Shown piece after piece: positions 9,401-17,625 of a stretch of DNA of 64,000 bases; within the stretch, counting starts at the first letter, position 1, and every line of letters begins with the position of its first letter. The stretch comes from Nitrospira sp. (lineage in GTDB: Bacteria; Nitrospirota; Nitrospiria; Nitrospirales; Nitrospiraceae), in assembly GCA_030692565.1 (NCBI GenBank), contig JAUYAO010000058.1, positions 434,001-498,000 of the forward strand, given 5' to 3'. The position numbers and the translations under genes were made by a program. The notes beneath the pieces were generated by a model, which was not told where the DNA came from, did not search any database, and saw nothing but the letters and a program-made list of their open reading frames with translations.

Positions 9401-12400
9401 CGGCCCTCACCATCGACCATCACCAACCCATTCGCAGACGACTCCACGACCGTTCGAAGCCGCTCCTCGCTGGCTCGCAGGGCGGCGTCAGTCCGTTTGC
9501 GCTCAGTGATATTCCGAACGAACGCGCAGTGATACTCGTTCTCTCCGTAGGACAAATGGCTGATATGCACCTCGACAGGGACGATCCGGCCGTCTTTGGC
9601 CCGATGCCTCGTCTCAACAGTTGCCGTTCCGCGTTGCTTCGTCTCCGCCCAAAAGGCCGGCCACCTGTCCGCCTGGAAATCGGGATTCAAGTCGTAGACC
9701 GTCATCGCGCACAGCTCGTCTTTCGAATATCCCAACATCTCGCTGGCGGCCTCGTTCACATCCACAATTGTGGCTTGCGGATCAATCCAATAAATCGCAT
9801 CCACCGCGTGATCGATGGTGAATTGTGTGAGCCGTAACTTATGCTCCGCCTGCCTGCGTTCAGTGATGTCGGAGAAGAACCCTTGAATGGCCGGCTTGCC
9901 GTTCCAGGTGATCCGCACGGCTTCGACTTGCACGTGGATGGGGCTGCCGTCCATTTTGAGATACACCCGCTCCGCCCGATGCACGGTGGTCTCGCCGGCC
10001 AAGACGCGGCGGAGGTTCTGTGTGACGTCCTCATGGTAGCCGGGATGAATGAACTCGAAGGGGTCGCGCGCAAGAATGTCGTTCGATTCCGTGGCGCCGA
10101 GAATGGTCATGGCCATGGAGTTGACGTAGACGGCTCGTCCTTCACTAAACACAAAGACGCCGGAGGGGGAGAGTTCGACCAAGGTCCGGTAACGTTCTTC
10201 GCTTTCCCGCAGCGCTTCCTCTGCCCGCTTGCGGTCGGTGATATCGCGGATGAAGGCACTGAACATTGGTCGTCCGCCGAATTGGGTTGCAGCGATGGCG
10301 AATTCGACAGGAAACTCTCGCCCGCTTCGATGGAGGGCGAAGAATTCAAAGCGGCGATGTATAGTTGAGCCATCGCCGCTCTGCAGCATGCGGTCCATAC
10401 CCTGGGTATGGGCTTGGCGGTATCGAGCGGGGATAATGGTTTGTTCTAATGGTAGCCCCAGTACCTCTTTAGCGGAATAGCCGAACATGACCTCCGCTTG
10501 GGGGTTCCAGCCGATGATCTGGCCGCTCTCGTTGATGGACACGACGGCATCCAATGCCGTTTCAAGAATAGAACGGGTCCGCGCCTCGCTTTCCCGAAGA
10601 GCCATGTCAGCCTGCTTGCGGGCAGTAATATCCTGACAGGAGCCAGACATGCGGATGGGGCGGCCCTGCTCGTCCCACTGGGCCTGGCCACGGCCACGGA
10701 CCCAGAGATAGGTGTCGCAGTTTGTCCGCAGGCGATATTCGATATCGTAGGGAGCGTGGCAGCCTTCAATGTGTGCGGCAAGAGCGGCCATGACCGGCGC
10801 TACGTCGTCGGGATGCAATCGGTCTGTCCACTCTCCTACTGTCGTAAAGAGCTCTGATTCGGAGAGCTGTAACCACTGTCGGATGCGGGGCGACCACCAC
10901 AAGGGGACTGCGGGATCGGTCCAGTGATGGTCGGGACCTACTCGGGCATCCCAGAGGGCATCGGTCGAGCCCTCCATCGCCAAGCGTAGCTGTTCTTCGC
11001 TCGTCCAGAGGGCCGCTTCGGCCTGTTTCCGCTCTGTAATGTCGATCGCGATTCCACCGATGAATCCCGGACTCGTTTGCTCGCCTGGGATTTTGTATTT
11101 CTTGACCAGCCAGTGACGAGTCTCGTTTTCGTGGAGCGTAGTTTCGACGGTTTCCAGGGGGTGCTCCTGCATTCTGAGCGTCTGGTCGTGTTGGCTGAAC
11201 ACCGCGGCGATGTCGGGAGGAAACAGCTCCTCATTGGTCTTGAGGTACCAGTCGTTGCGCTTCAAGCCCAGGACTTGCTCAAAGCCCTGGTTTGCAAACA
11301 CGTGGCGTCCGGCGTCATCTTTGATAAACGCTGCGCCAGGCAGATGAGTCATGAATGCCGCAAAGCGCGTTTCGCTCGCGCACAGGGCTTGTTCCATCAA
11401 TTTGCGATCGGTCACATCCGATTCCGAGCCAGTCATACGAATCGGGGTGCCGTTGTCGGCCCAGAGAGCGGCACCTCGATCCAAGATCCACATATAGGAC
11501 CCGTCTTTGCGCTGGACCCGGTACTCTTCGCAAAAGGCTGAGGTCTGTTTGGCTAGATAGTGGTCGATGCTCTGGAGCACGCGGTCCAGATCGTCGGGAT
11601 GGATATGGCTGCGCCACTCGTCGATGTGGTTCCTGACTTCAGAGTCTGCGAAACCGCGCATGGCTTTCCATCGCGCGGAAAAGAAGATCTCCCCAGCCTG
11701 GATATTCCAATCCCAGATGCCGTCGTTGCTGCCTTGTACCGCCAAGTGCCAACGTTCTTCACTCGCCCGGAGGGCTTCTTCCACTTGCTTCCGCTCGGTG
11801 ATGTCGAGGGCGGTGCCAGCCATCGCGGTCGGATGCGCCGTGATGTCACGCTGGACGTCTGCGCGCATGTGAATGACGCGAATGTCCCCGTTCGGCCGGA
11901 CGATTCGGCATTCCAGATCGAGCGGGCATTTCCCGAGCAAGGCGTCGTTGACTGCCGCCAGCACGCGATCGTGATCGTCAGGAAGCAGCGCGGCCAAGAA
12001 CGTGTCATACGTGACGGCGATGGCCCCCGGCTCGTGGCCGAAGATGCGGAATTGCTCTTCCGACCACACGGTGTCTCCCGACTCGATGTCCCATTCCCAG
12101 CTTCCCAAATGGGCCAGCGCCTGGGCCTCCATGAGATGATGTTGTTGACGTTGTAAGGCCTCGGCAGTCTCTTTCTGTGCTGAGACATCTCGGCCGATTC
12201 CGGTGATGCCGATGATTCGGCCATGAAGATCCTTGAGCACGGCTCCGGTCCAATGATAGGGGATGGTCCGCTGGTCTTTGGTTATGAGATGCCCTTCGAG
12301 TTCAGCCTTTCCGTCCGTGAACGCGCGTTGAATCGCGCGCGCCGTCTGTTCTTGCTCGTGAGGGGGGACAAAGGCGAGCGCGGATTTGCCGTGTAATTCC

Positions 12401-13530
12401 TCAGGGCTGTATCCCGTGACCTCTTCGACGCGGTGATTCCATTTCACCATGTTCCCCTGGGTGTCGAGGGTGAACATAAAGTCAGGAACGGTTTCTGTGA
12501 TATTACGGAGATCCGTGAGCGCCTTGAGTCGCTCCTGCTCGACGCGTTGTCTTTCTGTGATGTCGCGAATAAAGCCGCAGGTATAGCCTGTCCCCTCGTA
12601 CTCGAGATAGGTCACCGAGATTTCGATGGGAAATTCCGAGCCGTCTTTGCGGCGGTGCACGGATTCGTAGGTGGCTGCCCCGCCTTGCGTGATCTCATCA
12701 AGCCGCTGTTGAAAATGTTCGGGATCATGGCAAGGCGCAATGTCGGCGATGGTCAGACCAAGGAGCTCTTCCCGCGAATACCCGAGCGACCGGCAGACGG
12801 CGTCATTGGCGTAGATGAATCGTGTGGAGTCGTCGGCCCACAGCACTCCATCGAATGATTGATCCACGGCAACCTGTGTGAAGCGCAACCGACTCTCCGC
12901 CGCCCGCTGTGCTGCTTCAGCCTGCTGTCGCTGCAGTTCGGCTCCTGCTCTCGCAGCGAACAGGGTGAGGACCGACTGGATCCATTCGCTCTTGCGGAGC
13001 GGTTTGGTATCCATGATGGCGAGGATGCCGATCACGGCGCCACTCTTGATGCGTATCGGGACGCCGCAGTAGCTGTCGATTCTCACCCCACCCGGCAGTT
13101 CAAATTTGGGGAAAGTATCTTGCACCTGGCTGTCAAATCGGGCGAAAGACTCTTTCAGCGCAGCCTCGCAGGGTGTCTGGGATAGGGCATATTCAAAGTT
13201 TCTGACAAGGGTCCCTCCCGAGGAGACGGCGATTGTGTGGATCGTGTGAGGGGCGGCCTCGGTGACGATGCCAATGACCGCGTACTGCACCTGCAAGGTT
13301 GAGGTGAGCTGATTCACCAAGGACGCGAAAAACCGCTCGCCGATGTCTGCGGCGGTCCCCTCAACTATCGTGCGGAGCCAGACGGACTGTTCTTGCAGGT
13401 CCTGTAGCTGGCGGTCACGGTTAGTGGTCTGCTCATACAGTGTTCGATCCCGCTCGGCGAGCTCTCGTGCCACGTCGGCGAGTTGCGTCCGCAGCGATTC
13501 CAGTTCAGGCAGTTGTCCGGTCCCACTCAT
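6376..13530 (-). CDS. Giant soluble sensor histidine kinase with 14 PAS and 2 GAF domains
   Basis: 2384 residues, among the longest kinases of its class. Order: short coiled coil (about 1-50), GAF (50-205), eleven PAS domains (about 215-1600), a second GAF (about 1615-1780), three more PAS domains (about 1790-2160), HisKA_3 with phospho-His in SQDLHDGILQS, and HATPase with N-box REAISNGLRHG and G-boxes DNGEGF and GHGLSNM. Most PAS units end in the PAC-type DITERK motif. No membrane segment is visible, so it should sense cytoplasmic signals. AAGGAG lies eight bases before the ATG at 13530. The stop overlaps the NarL-type regulator. Several PAS units are near-duplicates of one another, so assembly collapse or expansion is possible here. 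Confidence 0.93.
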   Translation of the reverse strand: MSGTGQLPELESLRTQLADVARELAERDRTLYEQTTNRDRQLQDLQEQSVWLRTIVEGTAADIGERFFASLVNQLTSTLQVQYAVIGIVTEAAPHTIHTIAVSSGGTLVRNFEYALSQTPCEAALKESFARFDSQVQDTFPKFELPGGVRIDSYCGVPIRIKSGAVIGILAIMDTKPLRKSEWIQSVLTLFAARAGAELQRQQAEAAQRAAESRLRFTQVAVDQSFDGVLWADDSTRFIYANDAVCRSLGYSREELLGLTIADIAPCHDPEHFQQRLDEITQGGAATYESVHRRKDGSEFPIEISVTYLEYEGTGYTCGFIRDITERQRVEQERLKALTDLRNITETVPDFMFTLDTQGNMVKWNHRVEEVTGYSPEELHGKSALAFVPPHEQEQTARAIQRAFTDGKAELEGHLITKDQRTIPYHWTGAVLKDLHGRIIGITGIGRDVSAQKETAEALQRQQHHLMEAQALAHLGSWEWDIESGDTVWSEEQFRIFGHEPGAIAVTYDTFLAALLPDDHDRVLAAVNDALLGKCPLDLECRIVRPNGDIRVIHMRADVQRDITAHPTAMAGTALDITERKQVEEALRASEERWHLAVQGSNDGIWDWNIQAGEIFFSARWKAMRGFADSEVRNHIDEWRSHIHPDDLDRVLQSIDHYLAKQTSAFCEEYRVQRKDGSYMWILDRGAALWADNGTPIRMTGSESDVTDRKLMEQALCASETRFAAFMTHLPGAAFIKDDAGRHVFANQGFEQVLGLKRNDWYLKTNEELFPPDIAAVFSQHDQTLRMQEHPLETVETTLHENETRHWLVKKYKIPGEQTSPGFIGGIAIDITERKQAEAALWTSEEQLRLAMEGSTDALWDARVGPDHHWTDPAVPLWWSPRIRQWLQLSESELFTTVGEWTDRLHPDDVAPVMAALAAHIEGCHAPYDIEYRLRTNCDTYLWVRGRGQAQWDEQGRPIRMSGSCQDITARKQADMALRESEARTRSILETALDAVVSINESGQIIGWNPQAEVMFGYSAKEVLGLPLEQTIIPARYRQAHTQGMDRMLQSGDGSTIHRRFEFFALHRSGREFPVEFAIAATQFGGRPMFSAFIRDITDRKRAEEALRESEERYRTLVELSPSGVFVFSEGRAVYVNSMAMTILGATESNDILARDPFEFIHPGYHEDVTQNLRRVLAGETTVHRAERVYLKMDGSPIHVQVEAVRITWNGKPAIQGFFSDITERRQAEHKLRLTQFTIDHAVDAIYWIDPQATIVDVNEAASEMLGYSKDELCAMTVYDLNPDFQADRWPAFWAETKQRGTATVETRHRAKDGRIVPVEVHISHLSYGENEYHCAFVRNITERKRTDAALRASEERLRTVVESSANGLVMVDGEGRIVLLNRQIERLFGYRREALIGRPIEVLIPPRFRMHHPSLRAAYQKTPETMMPIRGRDLYGMRQDGGEFPVEIELNRIETGNGPMTLASVMDLTERKRAEDKQKQLLTELAESQKHFEQIFHWTPSAVAISTLAEGRFLDVNDQLVQLTGYSREELIGHTTAELQLWAEPLERAHVIQEILQQRSLHNEEGLLRTKSGELRTIMVSVDRIQVKATPCLIYVAHDITERKQAEIAQARQYEALQAIFRMTVALSRASSLEELYEQGIDGVQRALKVDRASILLFDEDGVMRFKASRGLSEEYKMAVEGHSPWSRETVNPQPMLVEDVVADPSVAPYRKIFVGEGIAALGFIPLVSAEGLVGKFMLYYDTPHQFTAEEIQIAQTIASHVALMIQRKRAVAMLRHSERQLRTVLDSLPIGVWFTDRTGKTLLANPAAKQIWSNIKHVGLQTQDNPSGWWETLEPVNEPHRWALGHALTTGKSSLNETLDLEGLDGGTKTIRNTTVPVRDESGTVLGAVILNEDLTEIRRIQEALKLTQFSVDHAVEGFFWIGPDARILHVNDAACRMLEYSREELMAMTMHDIDPHFPPELWPAHWEELKQKGSVALESKQWSKTGRVLDMEITVSYLRYTGREYHCAIMRDIGERKKAEQALRESEDRLQRALEASGAGTWRVDLHTGLDTRDTGLNRLLGLPAETTVQPMDEWFTFLHPDDRPAMETAWQSASISGLYEVEHRLIRSDGAIRWVYDRGRFVRDEAGQPLYATGAVIDITERKRVEETLRQREDDLRTALEERERISQDLHDGILQSLYAIGLGLEACKSLQQQRKKTAKAITQALDQAVGQLNTVMGEVRNFIAGLDSDVLQSGKFSIALCAMIQMLVANHPMRCHLAIDETTVCRLSTEQALHMMNIIREAISNGLRHGHATKATVSLKPLARSIRLTIRDNGEGFEPADAHSLGHGLSNMRARAKKMGGHFTIQSAPDRGTRVTIDLPQETCHDNVKNQTDSAVARR

Positions 13531-13992
13531 AGCGCGGCTCCTTGCCAGATGATGCGTAGGGAACTCGTGTGATTGGCGTCGGCTGTACTCAAGGGGTGAT
13601 GCAATAGGTCCGGACGTGTAATCTCATGTACCCCATTGCGAGGCCATGGGGTTGACCTCCGGTCCATCAGGGACGCGTAGCCATTGGAAGGGAAGCCATG
13701 AGATGTCCGGGATTGTGGGTGCAGATCGGGTTGCAGGAACCGCATCGCACACTCCCACATCAGTGATCCAGAATCAGGAGGCCGAGGTCCGCAGTGTCCT
13801 ACGGACCGCCTCCAAATGTCTAGATCCAAATAGGCCGGGCACGGCGTGTACGGATGCGGGTCAGACCGCGCTGAGCGATTCAGGGTTTGCTGTCCGATTC
13901 AGGGGGAAACTTGGTGCGCGCTCATCCGCGAATCCACGGGCTAGGTGGTAGGAGCGGGTCTCTCGCGTGCGTACAGGGGGAGGAACATAAAT
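13531..13992. other. Gene-free stretch between giant kinase and tRNA-Leu
   Basis: No open frame here has coding character. The part next to 13530 must carry the ribosome-binding site (AAGGAG) and presumably the promoter of the giant kinase gene; I see no clear sigma-70 boxes. The part next to 13992 lies downstream of the tRNA gene and would hold its 3' processing or termination signal, but I see no T-rich hairpin. Confidence 0.5.
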
Positions 13993-14076
13993 TGGTGCCG
14001 AAGGCGGGACTTGAACCCGCACGGCTTGCGCCACACGCCCCTCAAACGTGCGTGTCTGCCATTTCACCACTTCGGC
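13993..14076 (-). tRNA. tRNA-Leu, anticodon GAG
   Basis: The 84-base minus-strand product folds as a class II tRNA: acceptor arms GCCGAAG and CTTCGGC, discriminator A, an encoded CCA, D-arm with TGG and GGCA, an anticodon stem CACGT/GCGTG with loop TTGAGGG (anticodon GAG at 14041-14043), a long variable arm (TGGCGCAAGCCG) and T-loop GGTTCAAGTCC. It reads CUC and CUU leucine codons. A 123-bp inverted-repeat element starts only five bases upstream of the mature 5' end; the best promoter lies beyond that element. Confidence 0.97.
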
Positions 14077-14081
14077 TACCG

Positions 14082-14204
14082 GCAGGAGCTTGAAAAACTC
14101 CCGCAACTGCGTTCTCGCATCGCTCAAACCCTCAACGTACCCAGTCGTACGCCTCGGGCTTTCGTTCGCTGCGGCCTTGTTGCAGGAATTTTTGAAGCTC
14201 CTGC
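14082..14204. repeat. REP/MITE-like element with 25-bp imperfect inverted ends
   Basis: The left end starting GCAGGAGCTTGAAAAA and the complement of the right end starting GCAGGAGCTTCAAAAA match at about 21 of 25 positions. The interior contains a second small palindromic region around a GTAC-rich core. It resembles the element at 17408-17525 in layout (GCAGG..., a GAAAAA run, an inner GCGTTCTCG block) and so looks like a dispersed non-coding family. It is inserted between the tRNA-Leu gene and its promoter. No transposase is encoded. Confidence 0.65.
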
Positions 14205-14291
14205 ACCTGGGTCACGAAATAGACCGTCACTCTAGTTTCGTATCTGCGTGGGACGCTTCACGAACGACGTGCGACGGTCCGAGGGAGGCGC

Positions 14292-14321
14292 ATTATAGAA
14301 GTAGGGCAAAATTCTTGTCAA
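14292..14321 (-). promoter_or_regulatory. Sigma-70 promoter for tRNA-Leu(GAG)
   Basis: On the minus strand a perfect TTGACA (14316-14321) is followed after 18 bases by a perfect TATAAT (14292-14297). The predicted start near 14285 is about 209 bases upstream of the mature tRNA, with the 123-bp inverted-repeat element in between. Its -35 box overlaps that of the divergent promoter for the HAD gene. Confidence 0.75.
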
Positions 14322-14343
14322 TAAAGGACACGTCCGGTAGAAT
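14315..14343 (+). promoter_or_regulatory. Sigma-70 promoter for the HAD-queE operon
   Basis: TTGTCA (14315-14320), a 17-base spacer and TAGAAT (14338-14343) lie 60 bases before the HAD gene start. The -35 hexamer shares five bases with the -35 hexamer of the divergent tRNA promoter, so only one polymerase should be able to bind at a time. Confidence 0.6.
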
Positions 14344-14402
14344 CGCCCCACTTTCACGCTGCTGTTCCTCTGTTTCCATCTGTCGAGGAGATCGTCTGCA
14401 CC

Positions 14403-15092
14403 ATGTCGGTCGCTCCCTCAGTCTCCCAACGCCGTGTGGCCGCATCGATCGCCGCGTTTTTCGACGTCGACAATACGCTGTTGCCTGGCGAAGCCAGTGA
14501 GGTGGGATTTTTTCGCTGGCTCCGGCAGCGTGGTGTGGTCGGTTGGCCGGAGGCGCGTGCCAGCGTGGCCTGGTGGCTCCGGCATCTCCCGGCGCTGTCG
14601 CTGCAGCCACTGCGTGAACGCAAATTGTATCTGGCGGGAAAGCCTGCGCAAGTCATTGAGTCGCTGGGTGAAGAGTTTTGTCGCGAAGCCCTCTGCCCGC
14701 GTGTGTCTCCCGTTGCCATGACGACGATCGAGCGACACCGGAGTGAGGGGCATCTGGTCATTTTGCTGACGGGGTCGCTGGATTTTCTGATGGAGCCCAT
14801 CGCGGATTCGCTCCAAGTCGATCGTTGTGTTGCGAGTCAGCTTGAACAGCTAGAGGGCGTCTATACCGGTCAGGTGGTCCCTCCGCTGCCGTACGGCGAG
14901 GGGAAGCTCACGCATGTGCACCGGCTTGCGCAAGAGCTGGAGTTAGATCTTGAGGCCTGTTTTGCGTACGGCGACAGTCCGGGGGATCAGGCTGTCTTGG
15001 GTGCCGTGGGGCATCCGACGGTGGTGAATCCGATTCGCGGCATGGGCCGTGTGGCCCGCCGTCATGGCTGGCCGGTGGTGTCCTGGCGATGA
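14403..15092 (+). CDS. HAD-superfamily phosphatase, subclass IB (SerB/CicA-like)
   Basis: 229 residues. HAD motif I is visible as FFDVDNTLLPG near residue 20 (nucleophile Asp and acid/base Asp two residues on), motif II as the Thr in LLTGSLDFL near residue 120, and motif IV as GDSPGDQAVL near residue 195. The helical cap insert between motifs I and II fits subclass IB, which includes phosphoserine phosphatase and CicA-type lipid or phosphomonoester phosphatases. The substrate cannot be told from sequence. The stop overlaps the start of queE by four bases (ATGA), so the two are translationally coupled. Confidence 0.85.
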   Translation: MSVAPSVSQRRVAASIAAFFDVDNTLLPGEASEVGFFRWLRQRGVVGWPEARASVAWWLRHLPALSLQPLRERKLYLAGKPAQVIESLGEEFCREALCPRVSPVAMTTIERHRSEGHLVILLTGSLDFLMEPIADSLQVDRCVASQLEQLEGVYTGQVVPPLPYGEGKLTHVHRLAQELELDLEACFAYGDSPGDQAVLGAVGHPTVVNPIRGMGRVARRHGWPVVSWR

Positions 15093-15757
15093 ATGCTCCC
15101 CCCCAACCCCAAGAACAGACGCTCCGGGTGACAGAAATCTTTCATAGTATCCAAGGAGAGTCGACGTATGTGGGGCAGCCCTGCGTCTTCGTCCGGCTTA
15201 CGGGTTGTCCGCTCCGTTGTACCTGGTGCGATACCGACTATAGTTTTTACGGCGGGACGTCTCTCGCCATCGACGAGATTCTGACGAAGGTGCGGGAGTT
15301 TGGCTGTCAGCTGGTCGAAGTGACCGGCGGCGAGCCGCTCGCGCAGCCGGAGGCGCTTCCACTGATCGCTCGTCTGTGCGATGCCGGCTATACGGTCTTG
15401 ATCGAAACCAGCGGTGCGATCGATGTGCGGCCGGTCGACCAACGGGCGAAACTCATCCTGGACGTGAAATGCCCGGGGAGCGGAATGACAGACCGCATGC
15501 ATTGGCCGAATCTCGACTGCCTGACAGCGAAGGACGAAGCGAAGTTTGTCTTGGCCTCGCGTGCGGACTATGAGTGGGCGCGCGGGATTGTGATGCAACA
15601 TCGTCTCGCCGATCGCTGTCCCGTGCTGTTCAGTCCGGTCTTCGGGTCATTGGATCTTCGCCCTCTTGCCGAGTGGATTCTGGCGGATCGGCTGTCAGTC
15701 AGGTTTCAATTGCAGATGCACAAATATATCTGGGCCCCGGATATGCGGGGCGTATGA
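15089..15757 (+). CDS. queE: 7-carboxy-7-deazaguanine synthase QueE (radical SAM)
   Basis: 222 residues, normal for QueE, which converts 6-carboxy-tetrahydropterin to 7-carboxy-7-deazaguanine in queuosine and preQ0 biosynthesis. The family signature EIFHSIQGES is near residue 12, followed by the radical-SAM cluster cysteines in CPLRCTWCDTDYSF and the SAM-binding VTGGEPLAQ. The start overlaps the preceding stop (ATGA). No other queuosine gene is visible in the window. Confidence 0.95.
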   Translation: MNAPPQPQEQTLRVTEIFHSIQGESTYVGQPCVFVRLTGCPLRCTWCDTDYSFYGGTSLAIDEILTKVREFGCQLVEVTGGEPLAQPEALPLIARLCDAGYTVLIETSGAIDVRPVDQRAKLILDVKCPGSGMTDRMHWPNLDCLTAKDEAKFVLASRADYEWARGIVMQHRLADRCPVLFSPVFGSLDLRPLAEWILADRLSVRFQLQMHKYIWAPDMRGV

Positions 15758-15808
15758 AGAGGGTTTCGTTCATTCTGTCGCGGACGACGATCATAGAAGG
15801 AGATGTGA

Positions 15809-17317
15809 ATGAAGATCATGCGAGTAGATGCACGGGCCGGGCGTGTGGAGACGGAATCAACCGATGTGTTGGTCCTGACCCATTGCGAGGGCGATGTCTT
15901 TTCGAAACAGGCGACGATGATCGATAAATCGATGAATGGGGCCTTACACGAGTTGCTGCAGTCGAAAGAATTTGAAGGCAAGGCCAATGAGCTTGTGCTG
16001 GTGCATACCCAGGGCAAGGTGCCCGCCAAGCGGATTCTCCTGGTGGGGTTGGGGAAAGAGAAGGATGTGACGGTGGATCAGCTGCGGCAGGCCGTGGGGC
16101 ATGCGGTCAAGCGCGTACGGCAGGCCAAGGCCGGTTTCTTCACGGTCGGCGTTCCCTCCGTCACCCCACAGGGTTCGACCGCCGTTGAGGTGGCCCAGGC
16201 GATGGCCGAGGGAGCCATTCTGGGCAGCTATCAGTTCACGGCCTACCGAAGCGAGGGCGCGTCGGGAAAAGATGTGAAAGGGATGTCGCTCCTGGCGGCT
16301 CAGACGAGCGAGCTCAAGTCGATGACCGAAGGGATCCGGCGCGGCGTGGCGACGGCCGAAGCCGCGGTCCTGGTGCGAGATTTGTGCAACCATCCGTCGA
16401 ATGTCATGACTCCCTCGCGGATTGCCACTGAGGCGAAGGCGATCGCGAAGGAAGAGGCGCTCACGCTCAAGATCCTGGAGCGGAAAGATATTGAAAAGCT
16501 CGGTATGGGGGCATTGCTGGGTGTGGCGCAAGGCAGTCATGAGCCGCCGAAGTTCATCATTCTCGAATACAAGGGATCGAAGAAGAAGGATGAACGTCCG
16601 GTTGTGTTGGTCGGGAAGACGATCACGTTCGATACCGGCGGAATTTCTCTCAAGCCGGCGGAGAACATGGAACATATGAAGGCGGACATGACCGGCGGCG
16701 CCGAGGTGCTGGCCTCGATTCGCGCGGCCGCGCGGTTGAAGCTGCCGCTTCATCTCATCAGCATTCTGCCGGTGGCTGAGAACATGCCGGGCGGCCGGGC
16801 GATGAAGCCGGGCGACGTCGTCACGACACTCTCCGGAAAAACAGTTGAAGTGCAGAACACCGATGCGGAGGGCCGCCTGATTCTGGCCGATGCGCTGGCC
16901 TACGCCACCCGCTACAAACCGGCGGCATTGATCGACATTGCGACGCTCACGGGCGCCTGCGTGGTGGCGCTCGGACAATTTGCCATCGGGATGTTCGGAA
17001 CCGATGCCGGCGTGAAGGAGTCGGTGCGGAACGCCGGCCTCCGCGCGGGCGAGCGTGTGTGGGAAATGCCGCTGTGGGATGAATACTTCGAGCAGCTGCG
17101 CAGCGACGTGGCGGACATGCGCAACATCGGGGGCCGCGGGGGCGGGATGATCACGGCCGCGTTGTTCCTGAGCAAGTTCGTGGGCGACTGTCCGTGGGTC
17201 CATCTCGATATTGCCAGCACGGACTGGAGCGAACGGGAGCGGGCCTATGTTCCCAAGGGCCCCTCAGGGATCGGCACCAGATTGCTGATTCAGTATTTGA
17301 TCGATCGAACGCTGTGA
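15809..17317 (+). CDS. pepA: Leucyl aminopeptidase (M17 family)
   Basis: 502 residues, the usual length. M17 dinuclear-metal motifs are present: TFDTGGISLKPAENM around residue 273, KADMTGGA, and the signature NTDAEGRLILADAL. The ATG is preceded by AAGGAG. The product is a cytoplasmic hexameric zinc or manganese aminopeptidase removing N-terminal Leu and other residues; some members also bind DNA. Ninety bases downstream lies a second copy of the last 20 codons, with only synonymous differences. Confidence 0.96.
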   Translation: MKIMRVDARAGRVETESTDVLVLTHCEGDVFSKQATMIDKSMNGALHELLQSKEFEGKANELVLVHTQGKVPAKRILLVGLGKEKDVTVDQLRQAVGHAVKRVRQAKAGFFTVGVPSVTPQGSTAVEVAQAMAEGAILGSYQFTAYRSEGASGKDVKGMSLLAAQTSELKSMTEGIRRGVATAEAAVLVRDLCNHPSNVMTPSRIATEAKAIAKEEALTLKILERKDIEKLGMGALLGVAQGSHEPPKFIILEYKGSKKKDERPVVLVGKTITFDTGGISLKPAENMEHMKADMTGGAEVLASIRAAARLKLPLHLISILPVAENMPGGRAMKPGDVVTTLSGKTVEVQNTDAEGRLILADALAYATRYKPAALIDIATLTGACVVALGQFAIGMFGTDAGVKESVRNAGLRAGERVWEMPLWDEYFEQLRSDVADMRNIGGRGGGMITAALFLSKFVGDCPWVHLDIASTDWSERERAYVPKGPSGIGTRLLIQYLIDRTL

Positions 17318-17347
17318 CTCGGTTGGGAGCGGAATTCCTACTCCTAT

Positions 17348-17408
17348 GGGCCCCTCGGGGATTGGCACCAGATTGCTGATTCAATATTTGATCGATCGAA
17401 CGCTCTAG
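17348..17408 (+). pseudogene. Duplicated 3' tail of pepA
   Basis: A 61-bp stretch repeats the last 20 codons of pepA (17257-17317). It encodes the same residues from MGPSGIG to DRTL, yet five codons differ and every change is silent: TCA/TCG, ATC/ATT, CAG/CAA, CTG/CTC and the stop TGA/TAG. The silent-only pattern indicates divergence under protein-level selection, so this is best read as the tail of a second pepA allele left by recombination and not as a fresh tandem duplication. The inverted-repeat element begins right at its stop codon. Confidence 0.75.
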
Positions 17409-17525
17409 CAGGATGCTGAAAAAGGCCGCCAGCGGCGTTCTCGTCTGCGGCCTTGCCCGCGGAACGGCGCGTCTTGGCGCGCCGGGGTTGGGCGGGTGAG
17501 AACAGGGACCTTTTTGATCATCCTG
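17408..17525. repeat. REP/MITE-like inverted-repeat element downstream of pepA tail
   Basis: Left end GCAGGATGCTGAAAAAGG and the complement of the right end CAGGATGATCAAAAAGG are clearly related; the interior is GC-rich with GCGCGTC and GGCGCGCC. It has the same architecture as 14082-14204. It contains no coding frame and may also act as a transcription barrier between pepA and nagZ. Confidence 0.6.
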
Positions 17526-17625
17526 ATGATCATGCTGGAGTTGGGACGTTACGAGGGGTTGTGACTGTAGATGTTCAGAGAGCGAGGGGTTCCTCAATCT
17601 CCTAAATCGTGTAAGGGGCAGTGCC

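Noticed and set aside
17361-17376. TGGCAC...TTGC string in the pepA tail as a sigma-54 promoter
   Set aside because: Only nine bases separate GG and GC instead of ten, and the string is explained by pepA coding sequence.
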